Shown: positions 7,880-17,881 of the stretch, one piece after another | Position numbering within the stretch: position 1 is the stretch's first letter | Layout of the letters: the number at the start of each line of letters is the position of its first letter | NCBI RefSeq assembly: GCF_000759435.1 | Contig: NZ_JRJG01000016.1 | Coordinates: forward strand, 1-64,000 | Direction: 5' to 3' | Origin: Hoeflea sp. BAL378 | GTDB lineage: Bacteria > Pseudomonadota > Alphaproteobacteria > Rhizobiales > Rhizobiaceae | DNA: 64,000 nt | Made by a program: the position numbers and the translations under genes | Notes under the pieces: model-generated | Told to the model about the DNA's origin: nothing | The model's database searches: none | The model's input: the letters and a program-made list of their open reading frames with translations, nothing else

Positions 7880-9544
7880 TCACATATTCGTATACACCGG
7901 CCCCTCGCCGCCCTGGGGCGGGACCCAGGTGATGTTCTGGTTGGGGTCCTTGATGTCGCAGGTCTTGCAGTGCACGCAGTTCTGCGCGTTGATGACGAAG
8001 GTGGGGACGCCGTCGGTTTCCACCCATTCGTAGACGCCGGCCGGGCAGTAGCGTTGCGACGGGCCGGCATAGACGTCGTGCTCGGAAGCCTTCTGCAGCG
8101 CCATGTCCTTGACCTTGAGGTGCACCGGCTGGTCTTCCTCGTGGTTGGTGTTGGACAAAAACACCGAGGACAGGCGGTCGAAGGTGAGCACGCCGTCGGG
8201 CCTGGGATAGTCGATCTTCTTGTGCTGCGAAGCGGGCTCGAGCGAGGCGGCGTCAGTCTTGCCGTGCTTCAGGGTGCCGAAGGGCGAGATCCCGAACAGC
8301 GAGTTGAACCACATGTCGAGCCCGCCCAGCGCCACGCCGCCGATGGTGCCGAGCTTCGACCACAGCGGCTTGACGTTGCGGACTTTCTTCAGGTCCACGC
8401 CGATCTCGGAGCTGCGCCAGGCAGCCTCGTAGCTTGCGAGCGTGTCCTGCACCCTGCCCTCGGCGATGGCGTCCGCCACATGCTCGGCCGCCATGATTCC
8501 CGACAGCATCGCGTTGTGCGAGCCCTTGATGCGGGCGACGTTGACGAAGCCGGCGGAGCAGCCGATCAGCGCGCCGCCCGGGAAGGCGAGGTTGGGGACC
8601 GACTGCCAGCCGCCTTCGGAAATGGCGCGCGCGCCGTAGCCGATCCGCTTGCCGCCCTCGAACACCGGCGCGATCGCCGCATGGGTCTTGAAGCGCTGAA
8701 ACTCCTCGAACGGCGAGACATAGGGGTTCTTGTAGTTGAGGTGGACGACGAAGCCGACGGCCACCTGGTTGTCCTCGAGGTGATAGAGGAACGAGCCGCC
8801 GCCGGTCTTGGTGCCGAGCGGCCAGCCGAAGGAGTGCTGCACCAGGCCCGGGCGGTGATGCTCGGGCTTGACCTGCCACAGCTCCTTGAGGCCGATGCCG
8901 AATTTCTGCGGCTCGCGGTCCTGGTCGAGCTTGAAGCGGGAAATGAGCTGCTTGGCGAGCGAGCCGCGTACGCCCTCGCCGATGAGAACGTATTTGCCGA
9001 GCAGCGCCATGCCGCGGGCAAAATTGGGACCGGGCTCGCCGTTGCGCTCGATGCCCATGTCGCCGGTGGCGACGCCGATCACCGCGCCTTCGTCATTGGT
9101 GAGGATCTCGGTGGCGGCGAAGCCGGGATAGATTTCCACGCCCAGTGCCTCGGCGCGGGCGGCGAGCCATTTGGCCACGTTGGACAGCGAGACGATGTAA
9201 TTGCCGTGGTTGCCCATCAGCGGCGGCATCAGGAAATTGGGCAGCCGCACGGAGCCTGCGGGCCCCAGCACCAGGAACTGGTCGGCGGTGACCGGCGTCT
9301 TGAACGGATGGTCGGGATCGTTGCGCCAGTCGGGAATGAGCTTGTCGATGCCGATCGGATCGACCACGGCGCCCGAGAGAATATGCGCGCCGACTTCGCC
9401 GCCCTTCTCCAGCACCACGACGGTCAGATCCGGGTTGATCTGTTTGAGCCGTATGGCCGCCGAAAGCCCCGCCGGCCCGGCGCCGACGATCACGACATCG
9501 AATTCCATGCTTTCGCGTTCGGCAAGCTCAGCTACATCAGTCAT
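7880..9544 (-). CDS. etfQO: Electron transfer flavoprotein-ubiquinone oxidoreductase
   Basis: Passes electrons from reduced ETF (fatty acid, branched-chain amino acid and dimethylglycine/sarcosine oxidation) to ubiquinone at the inner membrane. The protein has 554 residues. The N-terminal FAD-binding motif VVIVGAGPAGLSAAIRL is at residues 15-31, and the C-terminal 4Fe-4S site includes CPAGVYEW and NCVHCKTCDIKDP. Monocistronic; a long palindrome at 9766-9787 lies in its promoter region. Its link to dimethylglycine oxidation may connect it with the betaine genes at 47-64 kb. Confidence 0.95.
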   Translation of the reverse strand: MTDVAELAERESMEFDVVIVGAGPAGLSAAIRLKQINPDLTVVVLEKGGEVGAHILSGAVVDPIGIDKLIPDWRNDPDHPFKTPVTADQFLVLGPAGSVRLPNFLMPPLMGNHGNYIVSLSNVAKWLAARAEALGVEIYPGFAATEILTNDEGAVIGVATGDMGIERNGEPGPNFARGMALLGKYVLIGEGVRGSLAKQLISRFKLDQDREPQKFGIGLKELWQVKPEHHRPGLVQHSFGWPLGTKTGGGSFLYHLEDNQVAVGFVVHLNYKNPYVSPFEEFQRFKTHAAIAPVFEGGKRIGYGARAISEGGWQSVPNLAFPGGALIGCSAGFVNVARIKGSHNAMLSGIMAAEHVADAIAEGRVQDTLASYEAAWRSSEIGVDLKKVRNVKPLWSKLGTIGGVALGGLDMWFNSLFGISPFGTLKHGKTDAASLEPASQHKKIDYPRPDGVLTFDRLSSVFLSNTNHEEDQPVHLKVKDMALQKASEHDVYAGPSQRYCPAGVYEWVETDGVPTFVINAQNCVHCKTCDIKDPNQNITWVPPQGGEGPVYTNM

Positions 9545-9765
9545 CGGACATCCCCATCTCTTGATCAGACCGGCGCCGAAACTGGGCTGGCGCGCCAGCC
9601 CGCTCCTCCGCCGGACCTTGATGCGCTCCCCGAAAGCCCGGATCTCTCCTACCCGGCCGGGGCGCGCACCGACTGGCCTTGCGGCCGTTTCATCCTGTCA
9701 TGGCAAATGACGGCAGCGAAGTCGAGCCGGAATTAGACAGGATCAGCTTTCCATTTTCGACAATA

Positions 9766-9787
9766 TTGACGTTCACGTAAACGTCAA
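9766..9787. promoter_or_regulatory. Long palindrome upstream of etfQO (LiuR-like candidate operator)
   Basis: TTGACGT and its complement ACGTCAA flank TCACGTAA, giving overlapping ACGT-centred half-sites 222 bases upstream of the etfQO start. The pattern resembles MerR-family LiuR operators that control branched-chain amino acid and fatty acid oxidation genes. The assignment is inference. The remainder of the gap 9545-9992 holds no convincing gene. Confidence 0.5.
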
Positions 9788-9992
9788 TAGATGAAAATCG
9801 GGTCCCGCCGTGTCATGGCGGCGCACCCCCCGCGCACCCGCGCCGCCGCGCGGGCCCGGCTGTCCGGGAGGCAGTGCTGTCCGCGACGAACAGAGCCCCG
9901 GGGGAATGAGCTGGACGGGGAAGACCTGCGTGGAGGAAAAGGCATACGCCCGAAGCCGGCGCCGGCGATCCGGCGGCCTGCGCGTCGCCGGC

Positions 9993-10691
9993 TCAGCCGG
10001 CGCGGGCGAACATCGACTGCATGGACAGAACCAGCACCGCGCCGATGATGCTGCCGTCATGGCCGGGCAAGGGCGTCATCCGGCAATTGACCTCGAACAT
10101 CCGGCCGCAGGCATCGGGAACCTCGTAATTGTAGGAGATATAGGCGCCGGCGAAGCACTGGTCGAGCCGCGGCTTTGCCCGGGTCTGGAACCGCTCCATG
10201 TCGATCATCTCGAACAGCGGCCGGCCGATGAAGTCCGAGGGCCGCTTGTGGTGAAAATCGGCGTTGCGCTTGTTGCAGTAGATGTAGCGGTAGTCGAGCC
10301 CGATGATCGCCACCCGCTCCTGCAGGCAGTCGAGCGCCAGTTCCTGCACGGAGGGATCGTAGCCGTCGGCCACCGGCTGGTGCAGCAGTCCGGCGGCGGG
10401 CGGCCTGATCCCCGCATTCATGTCCATGTAGCGGTCGAACAGCGACATCATCGTCTGCGTATAGCGGCCGACGCTGCTGCCGTCCTCGCAGTTGCGCAGG
10501 GCCAGCCGCCGGAAAAAACCGATCTGCGCGGAGATGTCGCTGCGGCTGCGCGCGCGCAACCGCGCCAGGCGCTCGATCAGGGCCTGTATCCTTGCGTCAA
10601 TTCTTTCAATTTCAGCTTCATCCTCCTGCTGGGCGGCAGCAAGAAGGTCATTCGCCAGGCGTTCAAACTGTTGGATCAGTCCAGACAGCAT
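9993..10691 (-). CDS. PAS-domain protein with N-terminal helical region
   Basis: A 232-residue protein. The N-terminal 90 residues form charged amphipathic helices (LIQQFERLANDLLAAAQQEDEAEIERI start) and look coiled-coil. A PAS domain follows (residues about 120-230), with the typical AIIGLDYRYIYCNKRNADFH opening, the FIGRPLFEMID segment and a terminal beta strand. There is no output domain (kinase, GGDEF or HTH), so it probably signals through protein contacts. It lies beside fnrN on the same strand but 300 bases away. Ligand unknown. Confidence 0.75.
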   Translation of the reverse strand: MLSGLIQQFERLANDLLAAAQQEDEAEIERIDARIQALIERLARLRARSRSDISAQIGFFRRLALRNCEDGSSVGRYTQTMMSLFDRYMDMNAGIRPPAAGLLHQPVADGYDPSVQELALDCLQERVAIIGLDYRYIYCNKRNADFHHKRPSDFIGRPLFEMIDMERFQTRAKPRLDQCFAGAYISYNYEVPDACGRMFEVNCRMTPLPGHDGSIIGAVLVLSMQSMFARAG

Positions 10692-11014
10692 CTAAACTCC
10701 AACCTCATGTTCGGTCCCTTTCGGGAGTTGCTCCATTAATAACGACCGCACATTCTCCGCAAGCAGATTTTCTTGTCCTGAGCCGCAGCCTGTGGACTTT
10801 CGGGCTCAATCAACATGAAAAAGCCCGGCAATACCAGCTCCGCGCCGCCACCGGATGCCCAAGGCTTGTATCCGATCGACCCTGCCGCTTCAACGATTGG
10901 CGCCGTGCCGGGTTGCGGGCATCCGCCCGTTCACGGGAATGTGACCATGACCATCAGGACGTGGGATAGCGCCGCCGCGGCCGGGAGCGTACCGAGAGGA
11001 CCCGTCGGCGGCGC
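10692..11014. other. Intergenic gap between the PAS gene and fnrN
   Basis: No convincing gene, RNA or terminator was found. A plus-strand frame starting at 10815 runs through here into the antisense of fnrN and has no recognisable protein features. Confidence 0.5.
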
Positions 11015-11740
11015 CTACTGCGACGCCCGCTCGGCGAGCTTGGCCAGATCGGGAACTTCCAGATGCCGGTTGTTGCGGATCAGGATGACGCCGTCCTTGC
11101 GCAGCTTGGTCATCTGCCGGCTCACGGTCTCGATGGTCAGGCCGAGGAAATCGGCGATGTCGGACCGGGTCAGCGGCAGTTCGAAATTCGCCACGTCCGC
11201 ATCCGATTCGGGATTGATGTGGGTGGCGATCAGGTAGAGGAAGCTCGCCACCTTCTCCGAGGCCGTCTTGCGCCCGAGCGTGAGCATCCAGTCGCGCGCC
11301 TCGTCGAGCTCTTTCAGCGTCTGCTCGAGCAGCTTGTGCTCGAGCTCCGGCGTATCCTTGATCATCCGGTCGATCACGGTCTTGGGAAAGCTGCAGATGT
11401 TGACGTCCGTGGCGGCGTCGGCGGTAATGCCGCTGTCGGCGCGGAACGGGCGGCCGAGGAAGTCCGGCGCGAATTGCAGCCCGACGATCTGCTGCCTTCC
11501 GTCGGCCATCATCTTGGTCATCTTCACCACGCCCGAGATGATGTTGGCGTAGCTGTTGGCGACCTGGCTTTCGCCGATCAGTTCCGACCCTGATTCGACA
11601 TGCTTGCGGGTCGATTGCTTGTTCAGGCTGACCAGTTGGGCGGCCGACAGCGCGCCGCAGACGCCGCGATGGCGTGCTTCGCAGGCGCGGCAGAGGGCTG
11701 GAATGTCGGAATTGTGGATATCTTTGCGGTGCGCGTCCAT
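11015..11740 (-). CDS. fnrN: FnrN-type Crp/Fnr oxygen-responsive regulator
   Basis: A 241-residue Fnr-class regulator. The N-terminal cysteine cluster CRACEARHRGVC, with a further cysteine in NICSFPK, supplies ligands for an oxygen-labile 4Fe-4S cluster. A cAMP-receptor-like sensory domain (DGRQQIVGLQFAPDFLGRPF) and a C-terminal HTH (LTRSDIADFLGLTIETVSRQMTKL) follow. The frame is open to 11860, but that extension would cover the FNR box at 11840-11853, so the ATG at 11740 is preferred. It likely activates microaerobic genes, including the divergent hemN, and may control itself. Confidence 0.9.
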   Translation of the reverse strand: MDAHRKDIHNSDIPALCRACEARHRGVCGALSAAQLVSLNKQSTRKHVESGSELIGESQVANSYANIISGVVKMTKMMADGRQQIVGLQFAPDFLGRPFRADSGITADAATDVNICSFPKTVIDRMIKDTPELEHKLLEQTLKELDEARDWMLTLGRKTASEKVASFLYLIATHINPESDADVANFELPLTRSDIADFLGLTIETVSRQMTKLRKDGVILIRNNRHLEVPDLAKLAERASQ

Positions 11741-11839
11741 CACGTCCTCGATCCCGCAGCGGCAAGCCTGTCCGCGCGCCACAGCGCACGGCCGCTCCGC
11801 CGGTGCGCGTGGATGTTCGGCGACAAAGAACAGCGGGGT

Positions 11840-11853
11840 TTGATCAAAGTCAA
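11840..11853. promoter_or_regulatory. FNR/FixK-type box (anaerobox)
   Basis: TTGATCAAAGTCAA matches the Fnr-family consensus TTGAT-N4-(A/G)TCAA. Its centre is about 61 bases before the hemN ATG and about 106 before the fnrN ATG. This fits activation of hemN and autoregulation of fnrN, an arrangement known in rhizobia. Confidence 0.8.
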
Positions 11854-11907
11854 GGCGCAAGCTTGGCGAAGCGGCAATGTACCACGACGGACATGGGAGT
11901 TTGGTAC

Positions 11908-13257
11908 ATGCAAAAAGAGTTTCTGCGCAAGCACGCCGGCCCGGCGCCGCGCTACACCAGCTATCCGACGGCGCCGCATTTCCATGCCGGCATCGACGGC
12001 GAGGTGTATGCCCGCTGGCTGCGCCAGTTGAAGCCGGACCAGACGCTCTCGCTCTATATCCATATTCCCTATTGCGACCGGCTGTGCTGGTTCTGCGGCT
12101 GCAACACCAAGCAGACGCTGAAATACGAGCCGCTGAAGACCTACATCGCCGCGCTTGAAAACGAGATGGCGACGATCGCCAGCCTGATCGACCCGGCCTG
12201 CCGGGTCACCGCGCTGCATCTGGGCGGAGGCTCGCCGACGATGCTGCACGCCGAAGACATGATCGCGCTCGACAAGGCGTTGCGCGCCCGGTTCCATTTC
12301 GACGCCGATGCCGAGATCAGCGTCGAGATGGACCCCAACGACCTCACGCCGGAAAAATATGACGCGCTTGCGGCCATCGGCATGACCCGCGCCTCCATCG
12401 GCGTGCAGGACTTCGATGAGACGGTGCAGAAGGCCATCAACCGCCTGCAGACCTTCGAACAGACCCGCGAAGTGGTCGAACAGGTCCGCGCCCGCGGCGT
12501 CCGCTCGGTCAATTGCGACGTGCTCTACGGCCTGCCGCACCAGACCCGCAAGTCCGTGGACCGCACGATCGAGCAGGTGCTGACCCTGAACCCGGACCGG
12601 ATCGCCCTGTTCGGCTACGCCCATGTGCCGTGGATGAAGACCCACCAGAAAATGATCGACGAGTCGGTGCTGCCCGACGTCACCGAGCGCTTCGCCCAGA
12701 TGAACCGCGCCGCCTCGACCCTGACCCATGCCGGCTACACGGCCATCGGCATCGACCATTTCGCCCTGCCCGGCGACAGCCTGGCGGTCGCCGCGGCGTC
12801 GGGCAACATGCGCCGCAACTTCCAGGGCTACACCAGCGACACCGCCGACGCGCTGATCGGCATGGGAGCCTCCTCGATCGGCCAGATGCCGCAGGGCTAT
12901 GTCCAGAACCAGCCCTCCACCGGCGAATACCAGCGCCAGGTCAACCTCGGCAAGCTGCCCGTGGTCCGCGGCTTCGAACTGTCGACCGAAGACCGCATCC
13001 GCGCCCGCATCATCGAGTTGCTGATGTGCGATTTCGCCTTTTCCTTCGCCACAATCCGTCACGAATTCGGCGGCGAGGCGGAAAGCATCCTCGACGAGGC
13101 CGAATACCTGGCGGGCTGCGACAGCGAAGGCATGATCGAGTTCACCGGCGGCCTTTTCCAGATCACCGCGAAAGGCAAGCCCTTCGTGCGCTCCGTGGCC
13201 TCGGCGTTCGACGGATATTTTGGCACCGGCGCCGCCCGTCACTCCCTTGCGGTCTGA
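11908..13257 (+). CDS. hemN: Oxygen-independent coproporphyrinogen III oxidase
   Basis: Radical SAM enzyme that oxidatively decarboxylates coproporphyrinogen III to protoporphyrinogen IX without oxygen. The cluster motif YIHIPYCDRLCWFCGCNTK shows the CX3CX2C pattern plus the extra HemN cysteine (residues about 50-65). GGGSPTML and the C-terminal HemN domain follow. I chose the ATG at 11908 (MQKEFLRKHAGPAPRYTSYP, 449 aa, usual length); an ATG at 11893 is also in frame. The FNR box upstream suggests induction at low oxygen. Confidence 0.95.
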   Translation: MQKEFLRKHAGPAPRYTSYPTAPHFHAGIDGEVYARWLRQLKPDQTLSLYIHIPYCDRLCWFCGCNTKQTLKYEPLKTYIAALENEMATIASLIDPACRVTALHLGGGSPTMLHAEDMIALDKALRARFHFDADAEISVEMDPNDLTPEKYDALAAIGMTRASIGVQDFDETVQKAINRLQTFEQTREVVEQVRARGVRSVNCDVLYGLPHQTRKSVDRTIEQVLTLNPDRIALFGYAHVPWMKTHQKMIDESVLPDVTERFAQMNRAASTLTHAGYTAIGIDHFALPGDSLAVAAASGNMRRNFQGYTSDTADALIGMGASSIGQMPQGYVQNQPSTGEYQRQVNLGKLPVVRGFELSTEDRIRARIIELLMCDFAFSFATIRHEFGGEAESILDEAEYLAGCDSEGMIEFTGGLFQITAKGKPFVRSVASAFDGYFGTGAARHSLAV

Positions 13258-13320
13258 TCGCGCCGGCTTTATTGGATGAGTCGACCTGGGGCGGCCGACC
13301 TGCGGCGGGCAAACAAGCCA

Positions 13321-13349
13321 TTGGCTTTTGCGCCGGATTTTTCTATAGG
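13321..13349 (+). promoter_or_regulatory. Predicted sigma70 promoter for acpXL
   Basis: TTGGCT (-35) and TATAGG (-10) are separated by exactly 17 bases and lie 29 bases before the acpXL start. The match is by eye. Confidence 0.55.
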
Positions 13350-13377
13350 TTCGCCCAAACACCTATCCAATGAGGAC

Positions 13378-13662
13378 ATGAGCGTGACCGCAACATTCGA
13401 CAAGGTCGCCGACATCATCGCCGAGACAAGCGAGATCGACCGCGATTCCATCACACCCGAGAGCCACACCATTGACGATCTGGGCATCGACAGCCTCGAT
13501 TTCCTCGATATTGTGTTCGCGGTCGACAAGGAATTCGGCATCAAGATCCCGCTCGAGCAGTGGACCCAGGAAGTCAACGACGGCAAGGCTTCCACCGAGG
13601 AGTACTTCGTTCTTGGAAACCTCTGCGCCAAGATCGACGAGCTGAGAGCTGCAAAGGGCTGA
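13378..13662 (+). CDS. acpXL: Acyl carrier protein AcpXL for lipid A very-long-chain fatty acid
   Basis: A 94-residue specialised acyl carrier protein that bears the growing 27-hydroxyoctacosanoate chain. The phosphopantetheine serine is in [17 protein letters not shown], and the sequence [21 protein letters not shown] is distinctive of AcpXL rather than housekeeping AcpP. I chose the ATG at 13378 over an upstream in-frame start because homologous proteins start [10 protein letters not shown]-like. First gene of a six-gene operon ending with lpxXL. Confidence 0.95.
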   Translation: MSVTATFDKVADIIAETSEIDRDSITPESHTIDDLGIDSLDFLDIVFAVDKEFGIKIPLEQWTQEVNDGKASTEEYFVLGNLCAKIDELRAAKG

Positions 13663-13686
13663 GGCCCGGCGCGGCGGGGCTTTTCC

Positions 13687-14172
13687 ATGCAGCTTGAATA
13701 CTTCCAGATGATTGACCGGATCGAGGCGCTTGACCTCGAGCAGGGCACTCTGGTCGCAAGCTCCACGGTCCCCGACGCGAGCCCCGTGTTCGAGGGCCAT
13801 TTTCCCGGGATGCCGCTGGTTCCCGGGGTCCTGCTGATCGAGACCATGGCCCAGGCCAGCGGCTTCCTGGTGCTGGCCAGGACCGATTTTGCGGCGATGC
13901 CGTTCCTGATGACGGTGGACGGCGCCAAGATGCGCGATTTCGTCACCCCCGGATCGGCCCTTGAGATCACCGCCACGCTCGAGCATGAAGGCTCCGGCTA
14001 CGCGGTGACCAAGGCCAGGATCACGAGCGGCGGCAAGAAGGTGGCCGACTGCCAGCTCAAGCTCAGGACGCTTCCCTTCGACCAGGTGCCGCTGGCCGCG
14101 ATCGTGCGCAAGCGGGCGGACGAAGTGGGCCTTTTGACCGCCATGGCGAAAGCCACAGGAGACCTTCTATGA
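13687..14172 (+). CDS. 3-hydroxyacyl-ACP dehydratase (FabZ-like)
   Basis: Hot-dog-fold dehydratase of 161 residues that removes water from 3-hydroxyacyl-ACP during elongation of the C28 chain. The FabZ-like signature GHFPGMPLVPGVLLIETMAQ (residues about 38-57) carries the catalytic histidine and glutamate. Translationally coupled: its TGA overlaps the ATG of the next gene. It sits in the usual acpXL operon position for fabZXL. Confidence 0.9.
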   Translation: MQLEYFQMIDRIEALDLEQGTLVASSTVPDASPVFEGHFPGMPLVPGVLLIETMAQASGFLVLARTDFAAMPFLMTVDGAKMRDFVTPGSALEITATLEHEGSGYAVTKARITSGGKKVADCQLKLRTLPFDQVPLAAIVRKRADEVGLLTAMAKATGDLL

Positions 14173-15374
14173 CAGACAGACGCCATCAGGTGGTGGTGAC
14201 GGGCGTGGGACTGGTGACCTCCCTCGGGGTCGGCCGCCAGGCCCATTCCGACGCGCTGATGACCGGCGCAACCCCCGCGCCGCGCACCGACAGCGAGAGC
14301 TTCGCGCCCTACACCGTTCACCCGCTGCCCGAGATCGACTGGTCGGCGCAGATTCCGCGCCGCGGCGACCAGCGGCAGATGGAGAACTGGCAGAGGCTCG
14401 GCGTCTACGCCGCGGGACTGGCGCTCGACGACGCCGGGCTCAAGCAGGATCTCGACGCCTGCGCCTCGATGGACATGATCGTCGCCGCCGGCGGCGGCGA
14501 GCGCGACATCGCGGTCGACACGCTGATCATCGAGGAAAGCCGCAAGCGCAACGACCGCGAACAGCTTCTCAACGAGAAGCTGACCACCGAACTGCGCCCC
14601 ACCCTGTTCCTGGCGCAACTGTCCAACCTGCTCGCCGGCAACATCTCCATCGTCCACAAGGTCACCGGATCGTCGCGCACGCTGATGGGCGAGGAAGGCG
14701 CGGGCATTTCGGCCGTCGAGACGGCGCATGCGCGCATCGCCGCCGGCCAGTCCACCCATTGCCTCGTCGGCGGCGCCTTCATCGCCGAGCGGCTCGACAT
14801 CCTGGTGCTGATCGAGGCGCTGCAGGGCCTGGGCAAGAGCTCCGGCCAGCCGTTCTGGAACAGCGACGGATCGGCCAATGGCGTCAATCTGGGCACGTCG
14901 GGCGCGTTCCTGGTGCTCGAATCGCTCGACCACGCCACCGCCCGCGGCGCCCATGTCTATGCCCGGCTCGACGCGGTTGTCGCCGATCGTGGCCCGCGCG
15001 ACCAGGGCCGGCTGGAACAGCGGCTCGGACGCCTGGCCGACGACGCCGGCGCGCCCGAGGCCGGCGCCGAGACCATCGTCTTCTCCGGCGCGACCGGCTT
15101 TCCCGATCTCAGCGCCCGCGAACGCGCGTTCCTGAGCGCGCGCTTCCCGGAGGCGCCGCAGCGAACCCTTTCCGCCCTGTTCGGCCATTCCGTCGAAGCC
15201 CAGTTCCCCACCGCGCTGGCGCTCGCCTGCCTGGCGCTCGACGCCGACGCGCCGATGAGCCCCTTCGTCGAAGGCGAGGACGCCGTCGCGCCCGCCGCGG
15301 CCGCTTCCGCGATCGTCACCACCATCGGCCATGCCCGCGGCGAAGGCATCGCCCGCCTGACGAGGATGCCATGA
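14169..15374 (+). CDS. Beta-ketoacyl-ACP synthase-like subunit (FabF2XL), lacking the catalytic Cys
   Basis: A 401-residue thiolase-fold ketosynthase homologue. Where a KAS has TACASG, this protein reads VTGSSRTLMGEEGAG, with no cysteine. The usual HGT histidine region is also absent (IVFSGATGFPDLS), while the second histidine remains in LFGHSVEAQFP. This is the pattern of a chain-length-factor (KS-beta) partner, presumably pairing with the intact ketosynthase encoded next. Known clusters in Rhizobium carry both fabF2XL and fabF1XL. The heterodimer role is inference. Confidence 0.85.
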   Translation: MTDRRHQVVVTGVGLVTSLGVGRQAHSDALMTGATPAPRTDSESFAPYTVHPLPEIDWSAQIPRRGDQRQMENWQRLGVYAAGLALDDAGLKQDLDACASMDMIVAAGGGERDIAVDTLIIEESRKRNDREQLLNEKLTTELRPTLFLAQLSNLLAGNISIVHKVTGSSRTLMGEEGAGISAVETAHARIAAGQSTHCLVGGAFIAERLDILVLIEALQGLGKSSGQPFWNSDGSANGVNLGTSGAFLVLESLDHATARGAHVYARLDAVVADRGPRDQGRLEQRLGRLADDAGAPEAGAETIVFSGATGFPDLSARERAFLSARFPEAPQRTLSALFGHSVEAQFPTALALACLALDADAPMSPFVEGEDAVAPAAAASAIVTTIGHARGEGIARLTRMP

Positions 15375-15387
15375 GACGGAGCCAATC

Positions 15388-16674
<1,287 letters not shown>

Positions 16675-16688
16675 GGCATGTCGCACCT

Positions 16689-16710
16689 GGGCGATCCCGC
16701 GGGATCGCCC
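16689..16710. repeat. Perfect intergenic hairpin between fabF1XL and the adh gene
   Basis: GGGCGATCCC and GGGATCGCCC flank a GC dinucleotide; no T-tract follows. It could tune expression of the downstream adh and lpxXL genes or protect the upstream RNA. It is not a standard terminator. Confidence 0.55.
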
Positions 16711-16835
16711 ATGACATCCATCCCAGGCGCGAGCGAGCAGCCGCGACGCCCGGCCCCGGGGTCCCGGCGTCCGGGGCTCCGCCTGGCAAGACAAGGGCGG
16801 CGGCCAATGGCGCCACGCGGCGAAGGACTTTATCC

Positions 16836-17864
16836 ATGCGGGCATTGCAGCTTATCGAGGATCGCAGGCTTGAAACGGTCGACGTGCCCCCGCCGCCGCC
16901 GCCCGGCATCGGCGAGGTCACGGTGTCGATCAAGGCGGTGGCGCTCAACCATATCGATGTCTGGGGCTGGCGCGGCATGGCATTCGCCAAGCGCAAGATG
17001 CCGCTGGTCATCGGCGCCGAAGCCTCGGGCGTGATCGACACGATCGGCCACGGCGTCTCGGGCCTCCTCCCCGGACAGCTTGTCTCGATCTATGGCGCCC
17101 GCACCTGCGGCCTGTGCCGCCCCTGCCGCGAAGGCCGCGACAATCTGTGCGAGCACGTGGGCGGCGTCCACGGCTTCCATCTCGACGGCTTCGCCCAGGA
17201 GCGGGTCAACCTGCCGGCACGGCTGCTGGTCCCCGCCCCTCCCGGCGTCACCGCCATCGGCGCGGCCGTGGCCCCCGTGACCTTCGGCACGGTCGAGCAC
17301 ATGCTGTTCGACAACGCGAAGCTCGAGCCCGGCGAGACCATCCTCATCCACGCCGGCGGATCGGGCATCGGCAGCGCCGCCATCCAGCTCGCCAAGAAAA
17401 TCGGCTGCACCGTCATCACCACTGTGGGCTCCGACGCCAAGATCGAGCCGGCCAGGGCGCTGGGCGCCGACCACGTCATCAACTACCGCGAGGACCGTTT
17501 CGAGGGCGTGGTGCGCAAGCTTACGAAAAAGCGCGGCGTCGACGTGGTGTTCGAGCATGTGGGAGCCGACACCTGGGCAGGTTCGATGCTCTCGCTCAGG
17601 CGCGGCGGCCGTCTGGTCACCTGCGGCTCGACCTCGGGCGTGTCGACGCAGATGAACCTGATGATGCTGTTCCAGCAGCAGCTCAAGCTCTTGGGCTCCT
17701 TCGGCTGCCGCATGGAGAACATGGCAAATGCCATGCAGAAGATGGCGGCGGGGCTGGTCCATCCGGTGATCGACACGGAAGTGGGTTTCGACGACATTTC
17801 CGTGGCGCTCGCCCGCATGGAAGGCCGCGACGTCTTCGGCAAGATCATCCTGAAGATGGATTGA
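16836..17864 (+). CDS. Zinc-type alcohol dehydrogenase of the lipid A VLCFA cluster
   Basis: A 342-residue medium-chain dehydrogenase/reductase. The structural zinc cysteines are in CGLCRPCREGRDNLCEH. The Rossmann motif follows as HAGGSGIGSAAIQLAKKIGC. Known acpXL clusters place such an 'adh2XL' gene before lpxXL. Its exact substrate is not established; a reductase or dehydrogenase step on the long-chain acyl intermediate is the usual suggestion. Confidence 0.88.
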   Translation: MRALQLIEDRRLETVDVPPPPPPGIGEVTVSIKAVALNHIDVWGWRGMAFAKRKMPLVIGAEASGVIDTIGHGVSGLLPGQLVSIYGARTCGLCRPCREGRDNLCEHVGGVHGFHLDGFAQERVNLPARLLVPAPPGVTAIGAAVAPVTFGTVEHMLFDNAKLEPGETILIHAGGSGIGSAAIQLAKKIGCTVITTVGSDAKIEPARALGADHVINYREDRFEGVVRKLTKKRGVDVVFEHVGADTWAGSMLSLRRGGRLVTCGSTSGVSTQMNLMMLFQQQLKLLGSFGCRMENMANAMQKMAAGLVHPVIDTEVGFDDISVALARMEGRDVFGKIILKMD

Positions 17865-17881
17865 GGGTAGCGGCCCGGACC

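Noticed and set aside
7598-9736. Long 712-aa plus-strand frame
   Set aside because: It is antisense to etfQO, which has clear FAD and 4Fe-4S motifs; high GC leaves opposite frames open.
10815-11237. Plus-strand frame starting MKKPGNTSSAPPP
   Set aside because: It begins in the intergenic gap but soon becomes antisense to fnrN, lacks a ribosome site, and shows no family.
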